In this document: positions 23,947-35,136 of the stretch, piece after piece | Numbering within the stretch: position 1 is the first letter of the stretch | Layout of the letters: each line of letters opens with the position of its first letter | Origin: Xiphydria camelus | Taxonomy: Eukaryota; Arthropoda; Insecta; Hymenoptera; Xiphydriidae | Length of the DNA: 64,000 nt | Direction of reading: 5' to 3' | NCBI GenBank assembly: GCA_963678675.1 | Contig: OY783198.1 | Location: 2,423,001 to 2,487,000 of the forward strand | Notes under the pieces: generated by a model | Told to the model about the DNA's origin: nothing | Seen by the model: the letters and a program-made list of their open reading frames with translations, nothing else | The model's database searches: none | Made by a program: the position numbers and the translations under genes

Positions 23947-25187
23947 AGTACAATTCCAGAGATTTCGATTTTCGCAAACATTTTTAGGGCACCCCGACAT
24001 TTCATCGAAATGAACTACAATCTTTTATCAGTACAGAAAAATCCGAGCGTATATATACGAGGAAATCCGAATCGTTCAGAAACATCGCACAGAAAAACTA
24101 CGACGCAGCATCTCGCGAATGACTCGACGCTCCGTCAATCGACGCGGAGGTACCGGGAATTAAAAAAATTATCACCTAGTCGACTGTCAACGCGTATCTC
24201 TCCCAAAACGCATTGGTCACCTTCCACATATTTCCCTGCGATTCGACGCAATGTTACACTACATTCTTTGGTTTCGCGCTGAAATCGAAGGATAACCTGT
24301 CGTTAGAGTCCCATACAAGTCGAACAAGTTCATATAGCCTCGTACCGTGCGAGCGTCCAATCGCAATGCCGTTCGCCGTTTTCGCGAAGCCTCCTTGAAT
24401 CCGAATAGCAAGAAAGCCGCGATCGACGAGGAGAATAAACGATTCCGGAGTAGGCGAGACGTCACGCGGAATGTCAGCGTAGGTCGAGCATACAACTACG
24501 CGATAATTATACGACGGTGAAACCTGGTACATCGAACCTTTTCGTTCGCCGGCAAAACGCGCAGTAGTCGATATCGCCGAGCTGCTCTTCGGCGGTCCAC
24601 CATTTACCATTGCCACTCGAATCTCGCCCACGCGTCGTTTAGCATCGCCATTACTCACTCGGGATCGACGCGCCAGATCCGTCAGGTCGTTAGTCGGCGA
24701 ACGGGGTCGTCCTCCTTCGCGGTTCCTCGGTGGTGAGGGCGCGAGAGGGTGGGAGGGGTGAGGAGGGGGGATGCGAAGACCGGGACGGAATTAATTTACA
24801 ACAAAATTTGTCAGTCCGAAAGAAAAATTGGCGGCACGAAAAATATACGACGATCGTCGATGGGGGAGATCGATCCGATTACCTTTTATTTGGGACAATA
24901 TCGCAGCCATTTTGGTGCACGAACGCGGGCGGTTCGAATATCGGGGAATGAGATGAGCGGAACGAACGATCGAAATGAATGCAGCCGACGCGCTTCCGTC
25001 TCGCTTGAACAATTGTTCGTTTCGTATAATATTATTTATCGATACATAGAATTTATTGATGATTCCCATAATAGCTAACAGCGTTATCTCTTCTTCCACT
25101 TTATACTTTCTACTCTCTCTCCTGCCTCTTCCCACCGTAAAGTATGGTACATACAGAATATCATTTTCTCTTGTGGTTCTTTCAAAG

Positions 25188-25218
<31 letters not shown>

Positions 25219-25440
25219 ATTTAATTATATTAAGATTGTTGGTTACGTTAAATCGTATCGTAAATGTGTGTATGTAATATTATAGCGCGCTATAACGCGG
25301 AGCGACCCTCGTATATGTATATTATTTATACGTTATATATATATATATAACTTACAAATTACAGATACAGGTTTTCTTTTTTCTTTCTGGAATGCAGTGA
25401 GACTTTCTGATCCGCCTCGCCTCGTCGTGCGATCATAACT

Positions 25441-25460
25441 TTTTTTTTTTTTTTTTTTTT
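25441..25460 (+). repeat. Run of 20 T
   Basis: T homopolymer in AT-rich intergenic DNA. Confidence 0.9.
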
Positions 25461-26751
25461 GGTACGTCGCAGCGGGCGCGGAATCATTTGGAACGCGCAA
25501 ATCATGGAGAAAATCGTAAATCAAAGTTTCTCTCTTGTCACCCACCTACGCGTGGGTGCAATTTACGTGATTACCGCTATAATTATTACATATACGTACG
25601 CTTATCCTCGTTACAAGTCGGCCTAAATTACACGAGCTTAAAGTCTTGTCATTAACACTCACGCGCGCTAAACTACGCCTCTATCGCGGGTAACGCTGCT
25701 CAGACCCCACCGTTGGATTCGTGCCGGCAATCAAACGCATTCGCGACAACTCGGCTGCTAACGAAAACGTTCTCTATGAGATAATTTCCTCGAGTTCAGA
25801 GGCGCCGCGAAATCCATCCGTCCGAGAGAAAATTACGGTTCTCTTTAATTTTACACCGATCCGGAATTAAGGATCGGAGCTCGTCCAAACGATCGTCGAA
25901 TGTGTGACTGTCCACAAAAAGAAAAAGATGTTGGAAAAGTCGACGCGAAACGATATTTTTAATTGGTTTTCCTCTCTCGATAATCCTCAATATGATTCAC
26001 TAATCGACATTTTAATCCCAGAGCGCGATCCGTTTACGGGTACTCGATCGTCGAACCAAGGCGTCGATCGCGATCGCGATTTTCCAACCGGGCTTATCGC
26101 ATTTCGCGCGCCGCGCGACAAACAACAATTAATCATTAACGCTATGACACTTTTCTTTCATCGACGCGCAGTTCCCTCGGAACGATCGAATTGCACAACT
26201 GACAATGAGATACTCCTATATTTACCCTCGCGACGATATCTACAATACGTCGTATTCTAATGATAAAAACGGTCGTCGAATTCTCGGCGAAGTCGCTACC
26301 GGATGTCAATTTCTCCGGAACGCGCGCGCGACGACGCGCGTCTGAAATCGCTCTTCGACGTCGTCGGGGAGCCCGCGCTCCCGTCCGAGGACCGTTTCCA
26401 TATCGAGTTGAATCGGTAGTTTGGCGAGAATCGACGGGAAATTTTGCTCGGCGATTTCGCCGGACTCGAGCGTAAGAAGAGCAACAGCGATTCGACGCGA
26501 TCTCTTTCGCAGTCGAGAATGGACCTCCGAATCCCTTTCCGCTCGCTCTTCCGATTCTATTCCGGGGTGTTCGCGGCGCGTAATCGGAGCGCGCGGCGAA
26601 AATAAACCCAGAAAACATTCGCGGGAACGGGCGCGTTTCACCTTTGGCAAACCGATACGAATCCTCGGACGGATCGATGCGGACGACGAAAATAAAGCGT
26701 CGATCCCGGCCTCGCGAAATCGCCGATTCGCGCTCTCTTCGCGAAAAACCT

Positions 26752-26979
26752 GATACCGCTAAATTTTACTGTATTTACGATAAATGAGGTACACATGTGA
26801 GGATTTTCAGATATTTGTACAGTGCGGTACAGTAATTTTTCTCTTGAGAATATTAAATCGTGATGGTTTACATTACAATTTACTGATTTTCAAGGAAAAA
26901 TTGTTTCAAGCAGGAACATCCGAAAACCCTTATGTGTACCTTTTTTTTTACTGTAAATACAGTAAAATGTACTGGTATC
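26752..26979. mobile_element. Foldback element with arms of about 75 bp
   Basis: The left arm begins GATACCGCTAAATTTTACTG; the complement of the right arm begins GATACCAGTACATTTTACTG. Both continue through TATTTAC, GGTACACAT, and GGATTTTC or GGGTTTTC. The arms make up most of the 228 bp. No target duplication is obvious and there is no open frame of interest. Confidence 0.7.
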
Positions 26980-29290
26980 AATCTTTCCGTGATTCTCGTT
27001 CTCTCACCGGTGTCTCTATCGTCTACGCGCTAACGGTAATCGTAATGATAATGTAAACACAGATTCGTATTATTCTTATCGCTAGTGGTAATACACACCG
27101 TTCTTGTTCACACATGCGAGTATATATTTGAGATCACGAGCTGGAAACGTCACATTTTGGCGAAAGTTCCGAAGAACTCCTGCCCAAATTTCGTTTAAAG
27201 TTTCAACGGAAAGAGAAACTTTCTCCGCGGCCGCGCGACGACTTCGGTATAGCGGCGTTTCGGAGACTGGCCGAGGTTTTCGTTGTTTTTAGCGTTTCGA
27301 AAATTTCGATGGGGATTTATCCGTCGACGTTCAGACGGCGCGGCCAAATTTCGATCAAGTGCGGAGACGAGCGTGTTCAGCGGAACAAAATTCAGCGATT
27401 CGATGAAACTTTTTGGACGACGGAATGCATTTTTTTTCAATTTTCAAACGAAAGCCCTACATTTCTTAGCGGGAGCAGCTTCCCGCGGAAAGGTTTCGAG
27501 CGACTAGGGGAAACCTTTTCTACGGAGCGGAATATTAAATGCATCGAACAAAAAATAATAACCGAAATTCTAATCTACAATTTTGACTGATATTCCGCGT
27601 CCGGCGCTATAGAATTCGTCATGATTCAGATCCGACTCCCGAGACTATCCACGCAAATATTATATAATAATTGCTAGTCCTAACATTAAGACCTTATCCT
27701 TATATCAATGACTTTTCATCATCACCTTAAGAACTAGGGACTAGAGTGTACTCTTCGAATCCTTTGCAGGACGAGAACGTGCGAACGAAAAAACAATAAG
27801 AAAACGAACTGAAACTTACGTCGCTAAGACCTCCACGAATTAATTACTCGCCTCTCTCTTCTTCTTTGTTTGAACCTACCGGAATATGCAGCACCGAAAT
27901 GCGTATATTCCATGCGCGACTGTATCTGTATGCATCTTCATCGTCTCGATTAGTCTAGCTCAACCCGACCCTACGTCCCGTAACGGGGGTGCTAACGCAC
28001 CAATGAAAATTTCGAGAAACTGAAACTTAACTCTCCTTAACTCCTCGTTAATCCACGCCCTCGATTAAATACTCCTATACGTATTGCAACGTGTATAGAA
28101 TGTGCCTATGCTAATTACGCGCAGGCAATTACACGCGACGCTCTTATTGCATCGCGTATAATCGTTACGCCATGCGTCGTACCTTAATCGTAATATTTGG
28201 TTTAGCTGTTTGTCTCTTGTACGGTCCTCGGAAGGGGGCAAGTCCTTGCCAACTGAGGAGGAAAAAGAAATGAAACTTAGCTTAAGTCTAAGGGCTTAAC
28301 TCTAACGGCGTACATCGATCGGTAACACTACGACTTACGCCTAACGGTAAACTAGAAAATACTGAAGTCATCGTTATCCGTACCCCTAACTCCTAGCGCT
28401 CCTCCGATTAACATTATGCACACAATTTGTTTGCTCCTTATTTAGAATTGTCGATACCTCTTTTTTTCTCACCTCTTTAAATATTTTCCTATCGTATATT
28501 TCTTGACGACTACAACCACGTGCGACACGTGCGCTCGATAATAATTGATCTATCACCTAAAACGACTAGATAACACTGTCATAAATCATCTGCCAAGCTC
28601 AAACAATAGGATATGCCTGCGCGTTACGGTAAAACCATAGCCTCCTTCTGATTGGAACGACTACGTTAACCGAGTACTCGACTATGCTACGATATTGGGC
28701 GATCTACTTTCTTTTCCCAAATATACCGGGAACCACGACGATTGCTCGTCGTCGCGCCCCAAATGGGAGAAGGGAAGATACGCGGGGTTGGGAAGCTGCT
28801 CTCGCGGGCATACAAAGGCTGCGAGTGCATGATTGCGCGTGGAAATGATCTACAGTTTAAAGCGTAAAACGAAGAACAAAATAATGGCCACGTATCGTGT
28901 TGTGCTTTCTACGGATAGGTACACATTGCGGATAAGTCACGCTCGTTTTCCGACCTTCGAAATGGCGCCAAAAATCGAGTAAACACCAATTAAGCGACAT
29001 TCCTCATCGCCTCTACACAGGCGAGGATTAATGAAAATCGGCCAGTCTCCCTCGAAATTCAAATATTCGCAAAGTCTTCGCGCCTCGAGGAGACACATAT
29101 ATTTATACATATTCCTAAACCGAACGAAAAAGCTGCGTATTGTCCTTGCTTACAAATTAACGTCGTCGCATCCTAAAAATGCGTTTCTTCGTGCGTATAC
29201 ACAAACACGCACCTGTAACTCCTCGGAAGATACGTCCTACGCGTATGTGACACACGTCTTTCTCTCTCTATTTCTTTCTCCCCCTCTCAA

Positions 29291-29294
<4 letters not shown>

Positions 29295-29366
<72 letters not shown>
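29295..29366 (+). repeat. (CT)n microsatellite
   Basis: About 36 CT units, almost uninterrupted, 180 bases past the stnB stop on the transcribed side. If the stoned 3' UTR extends this far the mRNA would carry a (GA)n tract. Confidence 0.95.
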
Positions 29367-29370
<4 letters not shown>

Positions 29371-29545
29371 TCTATCCATTTGAAGCAACTAGAAGAGTTA
29401 TAAGCAATACGATATCAACCTGTTACATAAAACTTTAACTGCGTACATATTAAACGCTACCTTATGTATATGCATATTCAACATTTCTACCGTTCGTCAC
29501 CGAACGCGCGCGTGCGATGTACTCCGATCGTTCCCCGCTGCCGAA

Positions 29546-32500
29546 TTATTCCGAGGAGTCCGAGTCGGATTCCGCCGGCGGCTCGGGCACCTCCTCGTGG
29601 ACCTCCGGCGTCGCTTTCGGGATCTTCTTCGTGAGCGTTGCCGAGACGTAAGCGCCCGGTCCCTCGCCCTGCGTGTGCTCGATGCCGACCCTGGAGAAAG
29701 AGACGAAGCGAGAATTAGTACGCGTCTCGCGCGTCGCGTTGATTAAATCGCAATTTGCTCAACGAGTCGACGTGTCCTTCTCGACGAATCGAGACAGCGT
29801 ATACGCAGCCGAGGGAAATTTGTATGCCGCGCGGGTAGCTCGATTTTATCACACCTAAGCGGCTTTTTGTTCGAGACGAACGTCTTTCTCCGCTGAGAAT
29901 TCTGTCAAATTGCGGAGGGACTCGATATCGATTACGCGGGAGGATTCGATCGTAGGTAATCAAGGCAGGTTTAAGTATCTCGGAAATATTTCGAGAAAAG
30001 TACTCCAAGTGATATTAAATTGAGTGAATGTTAATCGAAGTGAAATGAAATCTGTCGAAAAGAAGAAATTGATAATTGAAAAGCACAGTTCGCAGAAACG
30101 ACGTAACGAGAGAGCTCGGAGTTTTATTCGCGCGCGTGGATTCGAAAGAGAGAGCTCGACGGACATGATCGACATTTTAATTGAGACTTACTTTACCGCT
30201 CGTGGAGCAATCACCGTGGCCAATTAAGGGGACAAAGAAGAATTTATTTTACCAGTCAAGCGGAAGATATCGATCGAGGGTTTTCGAGGGAGCTCCCGCT
30301 AGAAATTCGTTTCGCTAGAAATTCAATGTTCTCAGGGTCGTACTTGTACTCGTGCCGCGACAGATTCCGAACGTATTTCTCCGGGGGTGCGTCGCTGTCG
30401 CTGTTCTGAAGACTGACGCTCCTCGCCGTCGTGTGAGACACCTGCGTGGCCGGCATCGTGAATTCCACGTAGCAGTACTCGGCCAGTTTCTCCGGAATTT
30501 GATCGTAGGAGGTGAGAGCCATCCGACAGACGAGCTGGTGCGTCGTGTACGCTCCTGAATGACGTTTGAATCGGAATTAACCGAGCCGTTGAACGCTTGC
30601 GACGGAAGTTTACCGGAAGCGGCAATCGAGCGGAAACGATACCTTGTCCTTCCTTGGGCAACCTGGGCATCCTCCAGACGATGGCGCGATGTTGGTGCTC
30701 GTATTTAGCCTGGCCGGAAGTGACCTCCAGCAGCTGGGGCTCCAGAGTGTCCACGGCGCCCAAGAATCTCTCGATTCCTTTGACCTTACCGGTTCTCCTG
30801 TGAGCCGACTTCACCGAGCCGTACCTGAAGTGCTTCTCGACCCTGAAGAGGTAGATCCAGCACTCCGGGATGGGAAACCGGACCATTACGTCCTCGCACG
30901 GCACCTGTCCCAGCTTCCTGGACGCGAATCCGGGAACCAGAATATCCGCTCTCAGCTCGACCTGATACAACGCGAGGAGGAATTCGTTGATTTCTCAGAT
31001 CTCGCTCGTCGCGGTCTTCCATATTCTTTGTTTAAACTTCGTTAAATTAAGCGTACGGTGGTTTGATTATTTTTCTGTTCGACGCTTTAATTAAAATGCG
31101 AGAGTAAAGTGCATTCGTTGAAAGAGGCAAGAGTGCTGTGTACGGTTTCGACGATTTGACTGGCCAAAGTGCACAGCAGCTACGAGCTTACCTTGTTCCC
31201 GGTAACACACATAACAGCCTTCAGCTGCAGAGGAAGCTCTCTGTTTTTCGGTGGCCTTACTCTGAATCTCATCAATTCGATGTAGCATGCATCCGGCGGT
31301 TTGAACCTTCGGAATGGTTAGTAAGGCAATCGATTAGTTTCGTCCAAGACCGGGGTGTGTTATCGTGGCGGAGGCGTGGACGGAAGTACTCGTATTATCG
31401 GTACGAAGTCGGAATGAAGGAATTCGTTGCAACATGCGTTACTTATGCGAGGGAGGGGGGCGGAAGTATCATCCACGCGAGAAGAATCGCATTCGTTCGC
31501 CTTTGGAAGGAAGATTGAAAATCGAAAGAGAGGCGACTCGCGCGGCCGCCGACGTACTTGATGATCCTGGACTTCTCGTACTCGTCCTGCTGCACGCAGG
31601 AGTGAAACTCGACGTTCTCCAGGCGAATCCACTCTTCGGTTACGACGGGAATGATGTCGTGTCTCCCGACGACCTCCTTGCCTTGCCGCCACATGTCGTT
31701 TATTCCCAGCTCGACGTCGGGCATTCCTGAAGAGACCGCAATTGGCGCGTTAAAATCGAATCGTAGCCACTGCGTCGGAACGCCCCTTCAGTCGGAGCAC
31801 CTCACCCGTGAGAAAGCCCAAGAAGAAGAGCCGCACTCGCGCGATCTGCTTCTCCACGTGACCCTCGGCGCTCTGCTCGACGTAGAGCTCGTCGACGACG
31901 CTGATTTGAACCTCCTCCATCTTGTAGCTGAGCGCGCGATCCCGATGCGCCGGCAGTCGGAAGAGAGCCTCCTCGATCGCGTACGAAAATTGCTTCATGT
32001 CCTCGAAGCACTGCGAGCCGAGTTTGAACAGTTGAGAGATCTGAAATCGAACGGACGAGGGATGCAGCGAGTCGAATCGACGGAAGCCTCGACGTTTCGT
32101 GACGGTTCTCGTCGGCTACCCACCTGCGGCGCGTGCTCCACGGGAAGACCCAGCTTCTTCAGGTCGCTACCGAATTCCTTGACTCCCTGATAGTCGCCCT
32201 GAATCGCGTACGCCGCGAATTGGCTCAGCTTGTTCGTCAGTCTCTCGGCCTTGGTGACTTGGCCGGGTCTCACGCCGGGTCTCTCCTTGTAGAAGACGTA
32301 CTGCAGCTTCACCGTGAAGATCTTGCCGTACTGGTCCAACTGCTGCGCGCCGATATCGGAAACGGAGTAGCAAGCCAGTAACGGCAGTTCTTGGAAGGGA
32401 TCTTTCTCGTCTCTGTTGTTGAAGAGCTGAAGCACCGGATTGTCGCCCTGATAGACGAGCTTGACGAAGGTCTTCTTCCAGAAGCGCTGACCGGTTATCT

Positions 32501-34945
32501 TCTTCTTGTTTGGCTGGCGCAGCTGCATTTCCCAACCGTCGCCGGTGTAGGTGACTCTCGGGAAGTCCTCCAGAGGCTGGCTGACGTCCTCGTCGAAGAG
32601 GGGCGTTGGTGGTGTCTCCTGCGGTGAAGGGGAAGGAAATATGCATAGGTGTTTTTTTTCGAATAGGGATAATTCGATTCGGAAAAATTGATTAACCGAT
32701 GAGAAACGTACTTGAGAATCGGTCCTGGTCATCTCGGCGGTCTGAGCTGCTTCGGTGGAAACGACAGCTTCTTGAGCGAAGCCGGCAGACTTGTCGAAGG
32801 GGTTGAAGCGTGGCGAGGAGTCCGCGTAAGCTGAATTTTGGGGACTTCTCGGCGGTGGCGCTAAGACCGGCACCGCTCCGCCTTCCGTACCAGCGATTTG
32901 ATCTTCTTCCTTCGGTCTGAAAGACGGATCAAGTGTGTGGAAATCGCTTCGACTGCTGAAAAATTGATGTATCGTATAAAAATAAAAACCAATTCGCTCA
33001 CTTGATGAATATACTGAAATCCGGAGCCTCGTCCGAGTCGGCAGACTCGACCCTTTTCATGGTGGCCTCTCGAGGAGGGGCAGTCATGCTGAGGAAAGAA
33101 TCGAACCCCTCGTTCTCGCCGAAGCCAGTGGTAGTTTCGGAGCCAGCCACCGAAGAGTCTCCCCAGACTGTATATAAATGCGGCGCGAATAAGATTTACT
33201 CTCGTTCAGTTCTTATATTTTCGATAAAATATACTTTTAAAGTAAAATTTCGTATCCAAATTGAACTCACCGTCGCTAGAAGTATCCATGGCAGTCTGAC
33301 CCCCGCCAAAGGCGTCGAAAAAGGGATCCACTCCGGGTTCAGGCTCGGCAGCCTTGTCGAATTTGGAAGCAAAAGCATCGAAGGCATCCCCAGTGCTCTC
33401 GATAGACTTCGTCGTTGCCGCAAAGTTGTCCAGGACCTCCGTCTGACCTGGACCACTTCCGGGATACTCCGAGGCAGGTACAGGACTGGTAGAGATGAGA
33501 CTGGCGTCGGGTGCACCCTCGGAAAAGCAGCCCAACAGGTCGGAGGTGAAGGCATTGTTCTGCGGGGTTGCTTGAACGGTGGAATCTTCGGATATCGCGG
33601 TGGCTACCAACGGTTCGGCCCCGAACAGAGAAGCTGACGTGGTAGCGGTGGTTATCGTATTTGCGAGAGAAGCTTGAGAAGCGCCGAAAGGAGACGAAGT
33701 AATGTCGTCAGCCACGGAAAAGAGATTCGACGCTGGTTCCGTCGTAGAAACGGGCTCGTTCGAGAAGATATTCGAAGTTGCAGGTGATACCGAGATCATG
33801 GCTGCATCTTCCGTGCTAGGAATGACTGGTGAAGCTGAGGAAAAAGACCCCCTCGGCGTGCTTCGCGCCGTTTCCGAGAAGGGTGCGGTCGTCGAGAATG
33901 GAGCAATGATAGAACCCGAAGAGGGCCTCTTTTCGTTCGTCGTCGCGGCAGTCTCCACGGGATAATCGGAGCTGAAACCTCCCTCCGCCGTTTCGCCGTG
34001 ATTCATCCCCGCGAATGGATTGTCCTGACCGTTGGAGGACACCTGAGCTAGACCCGAACCGAAGGACGCGTCGGTGGTATCCGTCAAGAAGTTTTCTTCC
34101 TGTCGATTGGAAGAGAACAACCCCGTTGGCCCCATATTGGGAGCATTGAAGAGATCTAAGATATCCTGAGTCTTCGTGTTCTCTTGGACGTTCACCTTGC
34201 CACCCTCATCCGACATCAAGTCCGGCACGTTGCTGTCGACGTCCAGGAAATCGGCGAAGCTGTGTTCCGGCGTTGGCGAGGGCGAGTGCATCAGGGTAGG
34301 ACTGGGTGTCCTGGTGGCTTGAAGACGGTCCAACAGGTGGTTCGAGGTGGCGTCCATAGCACCGGTCACGGAGAGGATCAGGTCCTTGGTGTTCTTGGAC
34401 GTCGGTGGTGGAGGAGGAGGAGGCTGTGGTCTTGGCGGAGGTGGTCTCGAAGGTGGTCTCACATTCTTGAGTGGTTGTTTGGGTTCAACGATCGGCTCGA
34501 TCGTCGGCTTCGCCTCTTCGAAACCACCCAGCAGATTGGTCGAATCAACTTCTTCCTTCGTTCCGAATAAGTTTGCTTGATGATCGGTGAACACATTCGT
34601 TTGTTGCGTATTGCTGCAGCTGAACATGGAAGCGGCCGTCGCATCGACGCAATATCCCGCAGTTGTTGGCGCGACATATCCCGCGGTCGTTTCCACGGCA
34701 AACGCGTTGCCCGGGTCGCTGGTTTCAACGCCGAAGGAGGCGAAAGGATTCGTGGAGTCGACGTTGGGTGGAGATTGGTAGGACTGGTCGGATTCAAAGT
34801 TCAGGAATGGATTTTCTCCAGCCGCGGCCGCGGGTGGTTCGGCAAAATCCTGTAGAAAAGGATTGGATACCGGTTGACTCGGTTTATCGCTAGACTCCGC
34901 CGCGTAGTCATCCATGAGAAAGGGGTTGCTCCCTTTGGAGTCCAT
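29546..34945 (-). CDS. stnB: Stoned B (stonin), second cistron of stoned
   Basis: Ten exons: 34945-33271, 33167-33002, 32916-32712, 32618-32124, 32040-31806, 31726-31558, 31306-31192, 30961-30643, 30554-30344 and 29690-29546; 3,735 nt, 1,244 residues, close to the roughly 1,260 of Drosophila StnB. StnB is an endocytic adaptor that retrieves synaptotagmin and synaptic-vesicle membrane at nerve terminals. The N-terminal 560 residues are disordered and carry six NPF motifs (SNPFLMDD, SNPFLQDF, ENPFLNF, TNPFASF, DNPFAGM, FNPFDKS), which are ligands for EH-domain proteins, and a proline-rich run near 170. The stonin homology domain (about 683-847) shows FPRVTYTGDGWEMQLRQPN and WKKTFVKLVYQGDNPVLQLF. 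The AP-2 mu homology domain follows (CYIELMRFRVRPP, KEGQGAYTTHQLVCRMALTS). The C-terminus ends PEPPAESDSDSSE. The start ATG has a strong context (AAGATGG) and lies 191 bases behind the stnA stop. Confidence 0.96.
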
Positions 34946-35136
34946 CTTGAAGGAGGTTAGCAGAAAATCGAAGTATCGAAGAAAAATTTATTTGCCGTGA
35001 CGAATTTTTCACAGTCGGTTGGAAGATCGACGATATTAAATAGTGACGTTTAATTTATCCGATTATACAGGAGAAATTTGATTCCAAAAATTTACCCATT
35101 AATCAAACTCGCGTCTCTCGGCAGTCAATGGCGTTA
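34946..35136 (-). promoter_or_regulatory. stnA-stnB intercistronic spacer with possible 3' splice site
   Basis: 191 bases separate the stnA TAA (followed at once by a second TAA) from the stnB ATG. The spacer holds one ATG (35,099-35,097), which opens a 14-codon frame closed before stnB. It ends with TGCTAACCTCCTTCAAG directly before the stnB ATG: a branch-point-like CTAAC, a pyrimidine tract and an AG. A donor-like GGTAAAT lies at 35,096. If both are used a 150-nt intron would be removed, leaving a 41-nt spacer. I remember a spacer of about 55 nt in Drosophila. The splice use is inference. Confidence 0.5.

Larger units (their letters stand above)
16347..29545. other. 13-kb gene-poor, CpG-rich region
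   Basis: I find no convincing coding exon in about 13 kb between the Tbcel start and the stnB stop. The 16.4-22.8 kb part is strongly CpG-rich, with many overlapping chance frames; a TATATATA motif near 17,834 on the plus strand has no gene I can attach to it. The 22.8-27.6 kb part is AT-richer and holds palindromic and foldback repeats. The 27.6-29.5 kb part, next to the stnB stop, may be a long stoned 3' UTR, but I saw no AATAAA for the minus strand there. Regulatory DNA or non-coding transcripts are possible and not demonstrated. Confidence 0.55.

Noticed and set aside
29031..29438. A 135-codon frame with a long Ser-Leu repeat
   Set aside because: It is the translation of the (CT)n microsatellite.
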